The notes under the pieces were generated by a model. The model saw only the letters and a program-made list of their open reading frames with translations. It was not told the origin of the DNA and made no database searches. 64,000 nt of DNA from Rhizaria sp. SCN 62-66 (lineage: Eukaryota; Rhizaria, unplaced), in the NCBI GenBank assembly GCA_001724265.1, contig MEDY01000045.1:1-64000 (forward strand). Reading direction: 5' to 3'. Of this stretch, positions 10,194 to 21,451 are shown one piece after another. Within the stretch, counting starts at the first letter, position 1. The number at the start of each line of letters is the position of its first letter. The position numbers and the translations under genes were made by a program.

Positions 10194-13100
10194 ATGTCTT
10201 CTTCCAGGAAGCGATCTAACCATCATCCGGGCCCGGCTGCAGCTCTTCAACCACCGCGTATTGCTTCCCCCGTTGCCGGCACGAGCGAGCTTGAGCCTTC
10301 TCGGCTGGAGACCGAGTTACCCGCCTCCCCCCACCCCACTCCCGCCGTCATCGCAAGGGCTGCACCGCAAGGTGCTTACCGCAACAAGACCGCTATGCCG
10401 CCACACCCTGCCTTGAAAGGCGCCGTCTCTGATGCCCGCACATCTGCCCCCAATACATCTGGCGGCTTGAGTGCGGTCTCAGAGCGCGCCGACGGCGAGG
10501 GCAGTGACAAGGACGTCTCTGGCGCTGCTGATGACGACGAGAAGGAGCATCTGCCCGCGAGCCCCCACCCCCGCGTCCACGCCGCTCCCCACGCCATTAA
10601 CACCGTCGATAGCAGCGCAACCGCGCACGGCAGTGACAGCGGCAGCGGGGGCAAGTACGAGCCGGGCGCCGGTCTGCGGTACCCGGCGCCGCACTCGCCG
10701 CAGCAGCAGCCGCGCACGCCCCGCGAGCAGCTGCCCTCGGCGCAGGACGCGGCCCACAGCCAGCTCGGCCTCGCGGGCGGCGTCGGTGCGGGCACTAAGG
10801 CGCCTAAGCACGTGCCGCTGCCACCCTCGGCGGCGGGCGCTGCTCACGGTCACTTCGACGGAAAGAAAACCGCCTTTAACCCCAGCACGAGCGCTGGCGC
10901 TAACTACAACGCCGGCATCGCTCATATCGCTGCTAACAAGAGCGGCATTGGCAGCGTGAGCGGGTACGACAAGGCTGTTGCGCACTTGCCCCAGACTCCT
11001 GAGACGCCCGTGATCACGCCGTTTACCGAAGGCGAGCTCTCGAACAACAACAACAACAATAATACCAGTGGCAGCGAAAACAAGGCCGCTCTTATCGGCG
11101 CTCGTCATAGCCTCAGCGCTGGCTCTGATAAGGCCCAGGCTCAGACGCAGGAGCAGGGACACAATCGCGGCAGCGACACCCGCTTCGACAGCAGTCCGAT
11201 CAAGCCTGCGCCCCCGCCCTACTCGCTCAGCGACGACTCTAGCACTCGCGCAAGCAAGAGCGCCAGCACAGGCAACGCGCCGAGCACGCATACTGGCAAT
11301 GACAGTGCTGTTGATAAGGTCACAACGCAGCTCAACAGCATCAAAAACGATGTTTTGCGCCGTGTCAACGAGCTGGACAACACTCTGCGTTCGTTCAACA
11401 TCAACAGCACAAATGCTGCTAACCCCCAACAGCCGCAGCAGCAACAACAGCCGCTGCAGCAACAACAGCCGCCGCAGCAACAACAGCCGCCGCAGCAGCA
11501 GCCGCCGCAGCAGCAGTATGGCACCGGTGGTATTCTCTCGACCCTGGGCTCCATCGCTGCAGGCACACTGGCGAGTTCTTTTGCGGCCGGCGCGCAGCAG
11601 CAGCAGCAGCGCTTTGACCAGCAGGGCGACCAGTCTGGCCAGCAGCAACAGCCGCAGCAGCAGGGCCAGTACAGCGGCGCGGCGGTGTCCGCCCTGACGG
11701 CCATGGCCGAGGCCACCGCCCGGCAGCACATCTCCAACGCGCGCTCTACGGTTGAGCAGTCACTGCGGAAGTTAAGCCGCGCCGTGCTCGCACAGACCGA
11801 CAAGCTCGAGGACTACACGCGCGCCGCCGAGTCGCGCGCCGCCACCGCGGTCGGCGGCGTCATTGGCGGCCTGACTTCCGCGGCCGCGAGCCAGGGCGCG
11901 GCGGCCGCGGGCGCGGTCCGCAGCGCGGCCGGCACGCTTTCGCGCTACGCCGAGGCCGCCAACACGGCCATCAGCAGCGGCGGCGGCCAGATCGGCGGGG
12001 GCGGCGTGGGCGGTGGCATTGCGGGCGCTGCAATGCGCGCGCTGCTGCCCGAGGCGGCGTCAAACGCGGCCTCCGCGGCGGTGCAGGGCGCCGACGCCGC
12101 CGTGGGCCGCGTGACTCGCGCGATGGGCGAGGTCGCCGCCGCGGTGGGCGCTGCCAAGGAGCGCGTTGAGGCTGTCCGCGGCGCGCTGCGGCAGGGCGTA
12201 AGGGATACGCGCGACGGCAGCCCGCTCCCCGTAGCCCGCGGCAACGTTGGCATTGACGCCAGCATGAACGCGGGCGCTCACGCGCCCGCAGCGAACATGA
12301 GTGACCCGCACGATATCAGCGCGAACGATAGTAACATTGAGCAGGCGGATCGTGACGGTGGGGGCAACAACTACCGTAGCGCTGTCCAGGAGAGTCCCCC
12401 TGGTGGCTACAGCGATTTCGCTCGTCACGCGCCTCGTCATGACTCAAACCAGGACTACGGTGCAATTGCACCCAGTGGCAGCAGCGCAGTGCCGATGTCG
12501 CAGTTGCCGCAGTCTACGTACCGGTATGACAGTGACCCTGACTCGATCCGCGACGCGCAGTCACACATTCTGCGCGCGGACGATGACAACGTCCGCGCGG
12601 ACATCAACAACAGCTACAGTAGCGGGGGTGCTCATCGTCACCAACAGCAGCAATACGGCCAGCAGCAGCAATACGGCCAGCAGCAGCAATACGGCCAGCA
12701 GCAGCAACAGCAACAGCAGCCGGATCAAGGCGAGCAACGCACCGCGCGTCATTTGATGTCATCGCTGTCTCAGCAGCAGCAACAGCAGCAGAGCGGCGGC
12801 GGTGGTCTGCTCGCGTCACTTGCCTCAGGGCTCACATCGTTCCTGACCGGCACTAACGCAAACACGCAGCAGCAACATCCCCAGCAGCAGCAGCAACAGC
12901 AGCAGTACGACGCCAATTATGAGCACCGCTACGGCAGCCGCAGCAGCGACCCAAACACCGTCAGCGGCAGCGTCGAGAGCCTAGGGGCCGCCGCGTCCAG
13001 TCTGTGGGGCTCGCTGCGCAACGCTCGCGACTCGATTCTGGGCATCGGCGAGCACGCATACAGCGGTGACCTAGCCGCGGCCGCGAACATGACGCCCGAG

Positions 13101-16100
13101 GAGGAGGCCAACTGCCGGGACCCGCAGCTGCTGCATGTGCGCCGCAACGCGGTCGGCAGCGACCAGCCGCGCGCTCGCGGCGACGCGGGCAAGGACAAGC
13201 GCAAGACCGCCGCAAACGAGCAGCAGCAACAACAGCAGCAACAGCAGCTGCAACAGCAGCAGCGCGAGCGTGAGCAGCAGGAGCAGAGGCAGCGGCAGCA
13301 GCAGCAAGCGCCGGGAGCGCTCGCCCGCGGAACGCCGTCCGCCACTGAGGCTGCCGAGCGCGCCGCAGTTGCCGGCCGTGCTGCGCCTTCGACTGCATCT
13401 CCACAGGTTGCTAAGCAGCTGGCGCAGCAACAGCAGCAGCAGGCGCAGGCAAGCGCGCGCATTTCTGGCGCCAGTGCTACCGATGCTCGCGTTAGTACGC
13501 GCGCAAGCGAGAGTGCTAAGCGTGCTCGAGGTGTGCCTGGCTATGACAATAACGGCGCTCTTGCTGCCAACGGCAAGCAACAGCAACCTCTTCAGCCTCA
13601 GCAGTCCCAGCCTCAACAGCAACAACAACAGCAGCCTCAGCAGCAGCAACAGCAACAGCAAGGCCTTGATGCGTTTGATCGTATCGCCCGCGAGGAGTCC
13701 TTTACCGCTGCTGCGGGTGCCCGCCAGCACGCGCACGCCCACGCGCACATTGCAAAGGCGCAGGCTACGCCTGCAAGTGCCGACGCCGCTAGTGCTCGTG
13801 CTCAGAGCAGCGCTGCGGCGCCGCGCCTGTCGGACCCCGACCGCGACGTGCACGACACGCATCGCGACGAGGACGTGCTAAAGGCGCTCTGGGACGAAGA
13901 AGTCGCGCGCGACATGCAGGAGGCCATGGCGCGGGTGCCAACGCGCGCGCTCGGCGCCGCAGTGCCCGCCGAGCAGCCGCACATCAAGACGACAATTGTC
14001 AAGGTCAGCGAGTCGACCGCCGCCAAGCCCAGAGCGGCTGCCGGCGGTGATCAAGGCCAGATCGGCCGCGACACTGCGGCTGCAGCGGGCGCCTTAAGTC
14101 CCACGAGCATGCACGCACGCGGCCGCAGCCACGCCGAGCGCAGTCCGCCGCAGGTGCAGCTCGAGCAAGAAAAGCAGCAGCGCCAGCGCGAGCCGACTCC
14201 GCTCTCGATATCGGCCACGGCTCCCGCCACTGACGTCAGCGGCGGCGCCGCCGCGGGCGCGAGTCGCGTTTTTAGCGCGATTCCTGCCGAGAGCCCATCG
14301 ACGGACGCCGAGGTGCGCACGGCACACCACTCGCATCAACACCAGTACCGCGAGCGCGACCTTTCCCGCGAGCGCCAACGGTGGAAGATGATCCAGGATG
14401 CGATACGCACGCGCGAGCTAATGGCCCGCATTAACGGCAGCAGTGCGGACGCGCAGCCGTACGATCCGGCGGCCGTGCCTGTCACTGAGTACTCGCTTCC
14501 AGCTGATATGCCACCGAGCAGTATCAGCAGCACCAGTAGCGCCATAAAGCCCAAGGCGGCGGCCACTGCTGATGCCGCTAAAGCAAGTCACGCTCAGCCC
14601 TCAACTGCTGCTGCTGCGCCGCATGGCAGCTCTATTTGTCTCGACAAGGCTGCAGCTGTTGCTCCGAAGTCTCAAGACGTCAGCGTAGACAAGGCAAAGG
14701 CTGCTGCTGTCCCTGCCACCGGCATCACAGGAGCTGGTGTGAGCGCAAGTGACGGTGCGGCACGCGTGCTGCCGTTTTTCAAGAGTACCCTCGAAGTGAT
14801 TGAGCCTCGCACTGGCGCGCAGGCACAACCGCAGGCTCAGCCTCAGCCACAGTCTCAGGCACAGCCCCAGGCGCAGGCGCAACCTCAGCAGCAGCAACCG
14901 CAGCAAGCGCAAACGCAGACACAGCCATTTTCCTCTGCGCAGGCACCAAAGCCTGTTACAGTTGACGCCGCGCACACTAAGCCTGCTGGTGACGCTGCTA
15001 TGCCTGATATTGCTTCTGCTGCTGGCGCTGAGTCTAAGCCTGCCTTTGACATCGGCCTTCCCACTGGCGGCGTCGCGGCCGGCGCTAGCACCGGCGCGGG
15101 CGCGCGTCTCCGCGCAGCTACTAGTCACGCGTACGACACTGTGACGGACAGCGGCTACAACTACGGCTGCTACTGGAATCAGCCTGCCACGCAGCCGCAG
15201 TCAGAGCCTCGGATTGAGCCACAACAGCAGCAGCCACAGCCGTCGCAACAGACCCAGCCTCGGCCTCAGCCACAGCCGCAGTCCGCAGCAATGACGCAGA
15301 CTCAGCCCCAGGCCCCTGCACAGGCTCCATCCTTTGCGCCCTCGCAGACTCAAGCCCCTGCGCCGAAGGCTGCGGTTTACCCGAAGGTGCCTGCAACTGT
15401 GCCGGGCCAAGCGCCGACTTCTCAAACTCAGTCACAGAGCAAGGCGCCCGCACAGGTTCAGACTCCGGCTCATCCGCAGACACAAACGCAGCCCTCGACG
15501 GCACCTATGCAGCCGCCGCCGCAGCAGCAGCAGTCCCAGCCCCAGCCACAGCCCCAGTCTCAGTCCCAGCCCCAGCCCCAGTCTCAGCCCCCGTCTCAGC
15601 CCCAGTCTCAGCTCCCGTCTCAGCCCCAGTTTCAGCCCCCGTCTCAGTCTCAGTCTCAGCCCCAGTCTCAGTCTCAGCCCCCGGCTGCTGGCGTTGGGCA
15701 GATGCAGGACCAGTCCGACCAGGCTAGCGGCCGCGTTCTCGGCGACAACGGCGCTCGCGCGCACAGCAAGAGCGGCGGCGGCGGAAACGACAACTTAGGC
15801 AACACCGGCAGCATTGCGCAGTCGCCAGCCCAGCCTCAGGGCCAGCAGTCGCAGGGCTTCCCCGGCACTGGTTCTGAGCCCGAGCCCACCGGCAGCACGA
15901 AGAGCGCCGGCGCTATGAGCTCCAAGCCCGCTGCTGCCGGCACTGCAGCCAGCAGTGGTGCTGCTGGCGCTAGCAGCTCGAGCCCCAAGGCTAAGCCTGG
16001 CTCTCAGGCCGACGCTGGCGCAAGCACTAGTGCTTCAAAGAGCCCGCCTGGCGCTGGCACCGGTGCAGGCGCCGGCGCGAGCGCTCAAGATGGCGCGGGC

Positions 16101-19100
16101 GCGAGCACTGGCGGCGGCGGCGGTAGTGCTGCGAGCGGCGGGTTCGGAGAGGCAGCGAGCACCGTCACCGAGCCGTTGCCGCTGGACTCGCCCGCAGCGC
16201 ATAGCCACACTGCGGCAAGCCACCACGACGCGCCGGGCGTGCCGTACACACAACACAAGGTGTACTCGCGCACTGAGCTGCCGCAGTCAGAGCGCCGGCC
16301 GGACCAAAGCCGCAGCACAGCCGAGTTCCGGCTCGCCTCGGCCGCGGCCGCGAGTCCGGTGCGCACAGGCCCGCGGAGCAAGAGCGACAAGGACGGCGAG
16401 AAGCAGGAGGCCGCCGTGCACGCAAACGTGGTGAGCCGGGGCAAGCGCGAGCAGGCTGAGTTTGAGCGCGAGCGGCAGAAGCTGCTGCTGCAGCAACAGC
16501 AGCAGCAGGCGCAAGAGGGTGCAAGCGAGGAGGACCGTGAGCGCGAGCGGGAAGGTGACCAGGTGAAGGCAAAGGCCGGCGGCGAAAAGCCTGAGCGCGG
16601 GTACACCTACGTGTGCAGGATGCCTGACACGCAGTCGCAGCCGGAGCCCGCCCCATCGTCGAAGCACAAGCACACCGACTCGCTCTCGGAGGCGCACGCC
16701 CGCTCGCACTCGCTCTCACAGTCGCGCACGCGCGCCGTCGACACCACGCCGCTGCCCGCAATCGCGCAGCCGCACCCCGCGCTGGCCCCCAGCAGCTTCA
16801 GCAACCTGCCCGAGGCGCCGCAGACGCTGCCGCCCATGCGCCCGCCGGGCCAGGAAGCACTCGCGGCTGACCCCGCGCTGACGCGCAAGCGCTCTGCGTC
16901 CCCCGCCAGTCGCGGCCACGGGCGCAGCGGCAGCGACGACGGCGCGCTGGAGAGCGCCGGCGGCGACGGCAAGCTGCAGCGCGAGCGCCGCCAGCCCGGC
17001 GACTCGGCGCCCGTGGGCGAAGGCGTGCGCAACAGCATCAACGCGCAGGCGGCTGCGCTGGCGGCGGCGCGCGCGGAGGGCCGGCGCGCGGATGTGGCCG
17101 GGGCCATCGAGGAGCGCGAGCAGCGCAGGAAGGAGGCGTGCGCCGAGGGCACTGAAGCCGCGAAGAAGCTCGTGCCAAAGTTAAGCCGCTTCAACGCAGA
17201 GTACAACAAGAGCACCCTGGACCGTGACGACGCCACAGCTGCTGGTGCTGATGCGGCTCCGTGTGAGGGTGAGGAGGGCGCTGAGCAGCGCGAGCGCAGC
17301 GCGGCGCGCGGCGTGAGTACGTCCGACAGCAGCCAACAGTACGACGATGACCACGACGAGGACGAGGACAGCGGCACAATTAGCGACACGGACGAGAGCG
17401 ACAGCGGCACGAGTCGCAAGGACTCCGCGCTGCGCAAGCGCGCCCGCGACGCCGCGACCACGGCCTCCACCAAGATCGCGAAGCCCCGCAGCAGTCAGCG
17501 ACCGGCGCAGTCGGAGACAGAACGCCTGCAGGCCAGCGGCGCAAGCGGGCTGCCCGCGGACGCCGTGCCGTTTCCCTACCGGTCCTACTTTAGCAGCCCG
17601 CACCCGCGCAGCGAGGACTATAATAGCAGCACGATGGGCTGCCCGTCACCGACCGTAGCGCAGGGCGGCAGCATCGAGTCGCTCTCGGCGTCCTCGCTGT
17701 CGGCGCCGCGCTCGACATTCATCGGCTCTGCGTCCAACGCCGTGGCGAGCGCGGCGGGCACCGTGGGCGCGGTAAAGCCGCAGGTGGCGTTGTACGGCAC
17801 GCGGCAGCCGAGCCTCGAGCTGGAGAAGGAGCTCGCCGCGATGCGAGTCGCTCAGGCCAAAGCCGGCGCAGGCGACGGGAAAGGCGGCATGAGCGACCTA
17901 GAGCCGCAGGACAAGAAGCCCGACGCGTACGACGTCAACTGCCAGGAGTGGACTCAGCCGCTCAAGACTCCGCTCGGCGCCGCTGATGCTGCGGCGCATC
18001 ACTTGACTCCTGCGAGCAAGGCTGCTACGCAGAAGCAGCAGCCTAAGCGCGGTGAGGCCAAGGAGGAGGAGGAAGAAGGCATCGTGAGCAAGGTGTGGCA
18101 CGCGATGAGCGACTTCGCTAGCGGCTTTATCAGCGTCTCCAAGACTGCGACGGGCAACCTCGGCGCCGACGACCTCCACAACATCGCTGCACACAGGGAG
18201 AAGTCCCTCGGCGACGCCGACGCTGCTGCGCCCCGCGACGACGCAAAGGACGGCGAGCGCGAGCAGCAGCGCTCTCGCCCTTACACGATGAGCGACGAGA
18301 GCGGCAGCGCTGTTGAAGCTGCGAAGGCCTTTGTGATCAAGCCGCCCTCCGCCAGCACAAGCCACGCACTGCTGACCCAAGCCCTGCTGTCGCCAACCGA
18401 GACGCGCCAGCTCCAGCGCCAGCGCAGCGGCCCCAGCAGCGGCCTCAGCAGCAGCTCCAGCGGCTCTAACATCAACCGCTCTCCCTCGCGGCCGCAGTCG
18501 CGCTCTCAGCTCGCCAGCGCGACCGCGCAGTCGGCCCCCGTCGCCGAGGGCCGCGGCGCCAGTCTAGCACCCGCTGCGGCCACGCACGTGCCGCCGACTG
18601 TCACGCGCAACGTCGTGCCCGGCACGGCAGCGCCGCCGGCGGCGAGCCTCGAGCGCAGGCCGGCGGTGAGCCCCCGGGACAGGCGCGGTGAGGTCGCGCA
18701 GCTGGCTGCGCTTGGCCGAAGTAACGCTGACGCTGACGCCGACGCTCGTGCTGGCAGTGCGATGAAGCATAGCAGCGCTGCTGCTCACAGTCGCCCTGCC
18801 CACGGCCACTCCGCAGCCCACGGCCAGCACGAGTACGCCGAGCACGACGAGGGCTACGAGCGCCTGCTGTCGCCGCCGCCGCGCACCGCTGCGCACAGCC
18901 ACCCTGCCAGTACTGCGCCGATTTCTGTTCCGAAGGTGGACTCGATGTCCGACCTCGTGACCGCAAGCAGCGACACCAGCATTGGCGCTGCTGGCATCGG
19001 TGGCGCAGGCATCAGTGGCGCCGCTGGTTTGACGCAGCTGCAGCGCTCGCCGACCGACCCGTACAGCGCGCCGCGCCCGCTCTCGACCACGCCTGCGCTG

Positions 19101-20738
19101 AGCACGCCGGCCGACCAGTCTAAGGGCTTTAGCCCGTCGATGGCCCCGGCTAAGGGCCCAGGGGCGAAGCACCCGGGTCCGGACTCGCGCATCATGGAGA
19201 GCGAGTTCTCCGGCCAGCGCGCCGCCGACGTCACCGCTGCCCCGCGCCGCAGCGACTTCAGTGTTAGCGGTATCGCGGACCCCATGAGTCGCGGTGTGAC
19301 GAAGCCTGGTGCGAGTGCGCAGGCAAAGGGCGAGGCCGAGTATCACAACTTGATATCACAGACGCAGGCGCAGCGTGATCCGGCCGCCCAGTAGCACCAG
19401 CAGCTGCAGCAGCAGCAAGGCAGCCAGAGCAAGGCCCCGGGGCAGAAGCAAGTAGAGTCCATGGTCGAGCGCGCCGACCAGAGCGACAGCAAGAACGAGA
19501 GCGAGGGTGAGAGCGAGAAGGAGGGCGTGAAGCGGTTCAAGACCAAGGACTCACCCGACACTGGCCGCGCGCGCCCCAATCCCTCCGGCGTGAACGCGAA
19601 TATCAACGCCAGCAGCGCTAAGAGCAACACTACTAGCACTGCGCCTCCGTTGGTGTTGCCCCCGCCTGCATTCAGCAACAACAACAACATCACTGGCGCC
19701 GGCCCTATCGTTAGCAACATCAAGCCTGGCGCAAGCACCACTCAGAGCCGCCGCGCTGCGGTCAGTGCGACTGCTGCCACCAAGGGCGTCGGCAGTGACG
19801 CTAGCAGCAGCAGTGACAGCAAGGACGAGGACGCGGACGAGGGCTTGGAGGGACCCGGCCTGAATCTAAGTACCCACCCCAACCACGGCCAGCCGACCGC
19901 CTTCATGCGCGGCCACTCCTCCGCCAACACTGGCCCTGGCGCGAGCCGTAACGGCAGTGCGCCTGCAGGTGGCGCCGCTGGCACCGGTGTCGACCCCCGC
20001 GCCGGCAGTGACGTCGTGCGCTTCACCGCGCAGCAGCACCCGCGCTCAATCGACCGGCTCCAAGCACATCAACAGCAGCGACGCCAGCAACAGCAGCCGC
20101 AGCAACAAGATCACGAGCAGCCGCAGCCGCAGCCGCCTCAGCAGCAGCAGTCTACTCAACCACAATCACAGGCACAGGCGCAGGCCCACGCGCAGCCGCA
20201 GCCGCAGGCGCAGGCTCACGCGCAGACTCTGACTCCCGCCACGCTCAGCGCGGCGCCCGGCGGCGCTGCGAGTGCTCACGGCGCTGCCGCCGCCGCCGAC
20301 AGGCCGGGCCACCACGCGGTGCAGCTGGGCCGGTTTGACCTGGCCGAGGGCATGGGGCCGCAGCCGCGCGCGTCGGTCGCCGCGCAGCTGCAGCACCAGC
20401 GCGAGCAGCAGCTCGGCGAGCAGCAGCAGCAACAGGCTCCTGCTCAGGTTCAGGCACAGCAGCAGCACTTTGGCGCTGGCGCTCCAGCACGTGGCCACGA
20501 CCGCAGTCACATGGCTGACCAAGAAGAAGAGGAGGAAGAGGAGGACGGGCGCAGGGACGACCGCGCTGACGCTCACTCGACAGACACCAAGACCCACACC
20601 AATGCTAAGAAGATCATCAATGGCAAGGTTCCCAGTAGTGCTGCAACAGGCACTGGCATCACGGAGGCCTCTGGCAAGGACGTCAGCGGAGGGGGACACG
20701 TTAGGCCCGGACACTTAGCAGGTACGCGCCGACCTTAA
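10194..20738 (+). CDS. giant Gln/Ala/Ser-rich protein (3514 residues), unrecognised
   Basis: It runs from ATG 10194 (MSSSRKRSN) to TAA 20736-20738, with TAG at 19392-19394 read as sense. I recognise no catalytic domain. Most of it is disordered: Gln runs, QQQYG repeats near 12640-12720, a Gln-Pro-Gln-Ser tandem tract at 15505-15690, and Arg/Ser/Asp-rich stretches. Residues about 495-670 form an Ala-rich, heptad-like helical region (HISNARSTVEQSLRKLSRAV). Several short amphipathic segments have bulky hydrophobics on one face and Ser/Gly/Thr on the other: GGILSTLGSIAAGTLASSF (about 443-465), GGLLASLASGLTSFLTG (about 871), SLGAAASSLWGSLRNARDS (about 929) and VSKVWHAMSDFASGFISV (about 2631). These resemble lipid-packing-sensor helices, so a membrane-coat or condensate scaffold role is possible but unproven. 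The gene is divergent from the pantothenate kinase gene. Confidence 0.75.
12640..12725 (+). repeat. tandem QQQYG-coding repeat
   Basis: Three to four near-identical 15-base units read CAGCAGCAATACGGC, then a CAG/CAA run. The protein repeat resembles prion-like low-complexity domains, in which Tyr spaced by Gln and Gly supports self-association. Confidence 0.8.
15505..15690 (+). repeat. tandem Gln-Pro-Gln-Ser-coding repeat
   Basis: Degenerate 12-base units of the CAGCCCCAGTCT type are repeated about a dozen times, giving a Gln/Pro/Ser tract of about 60 residues. The units differ in wobble bases and in one or two residues (Leu, Phe), so the array is old enough to have diverged. Confidence 0.8.
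19392..19394 (+). other. in-frame TAG codon in a CAG tract, probably sense (Gln)
   Basis: Codon 3067, in context DPAAQ-TAG-HQQLQQQQGSQ. The preceding codon is CAG and the following codons are CAC CAG CAG CTG CAG CAG CAG CAA. The frame continues for 447 codons to TAA 20736-20738. A single C-to-T change from CAG explains the site. Confidence 0.9.
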
Positions 20739-21451
20739 CTTAATGTTAAGCTGCAGCCTAGTATAATGTAATGTTTTGTATGTTTAGTGGTGTATGCGTT
20801 GTTTCGAATCACGTAAAAAAGTAACATTGCGTTCGTGGCACAAGTTTCACGCACGCAGCAAACCTATAGCTGTGTATTTCAAGTCTTGTTCAACTGTAAT
20901 CCAGTAGATAGCTTCAACAGTGAAAGTTGCGCAGGGAAGACGTAACTAACACGTTGTAGGCTTGTAATACGAGCTAAACAATGTGAATGTTTAACAAATT
21001 TATAGAATTTAAACGACAACTTTTTAGTTGAACGTGTTTTCTAAATCAACGACGAAAAACACTGTTGTGATCCCGCATTGTAATTTGTGCTTTATTTGTA
21101 CTGTTACTGCTATTGTGATAACAAAAGCGAAATGGAAAGCAAATCACAAAACAACTTGCATACTCACGCACACACAGGTGTTATTTCGATTGATTCAAAT
21201 TGAAGAAGCATTTTATTAATACAAATGCTTTTAAGAAAAACGAGATATCTCTTGTGTGTGTCACTGAGTGCGTGTTAGTTTGTGCTTGTTACTCTAGCTT
21301 GCACTTGTTACTCACTCGGGCATAGCAGCATCAAAACGCACTGATAGTTACAGAGACTGCTTGTTGTGTTTGCTAACGTCTTCAAAATCAAATGTGTTTT
21401 TATAATCTTTGCGTGCCTTGAGTAGAATCAGACGCAACTACGTGTCAAGCT
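20739..21451. other. intergenic or upstream leader, AT-rich
   Basis: It lies between two plus-strand genes. It has no ORF beyond 63 codons and no recognisable RNA gene. The last 100-200 bases may include an upstream exon or leader intron of the next gene, whose frame is open from 21422 but has no ATG until 21593. Confidence 0.5.
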
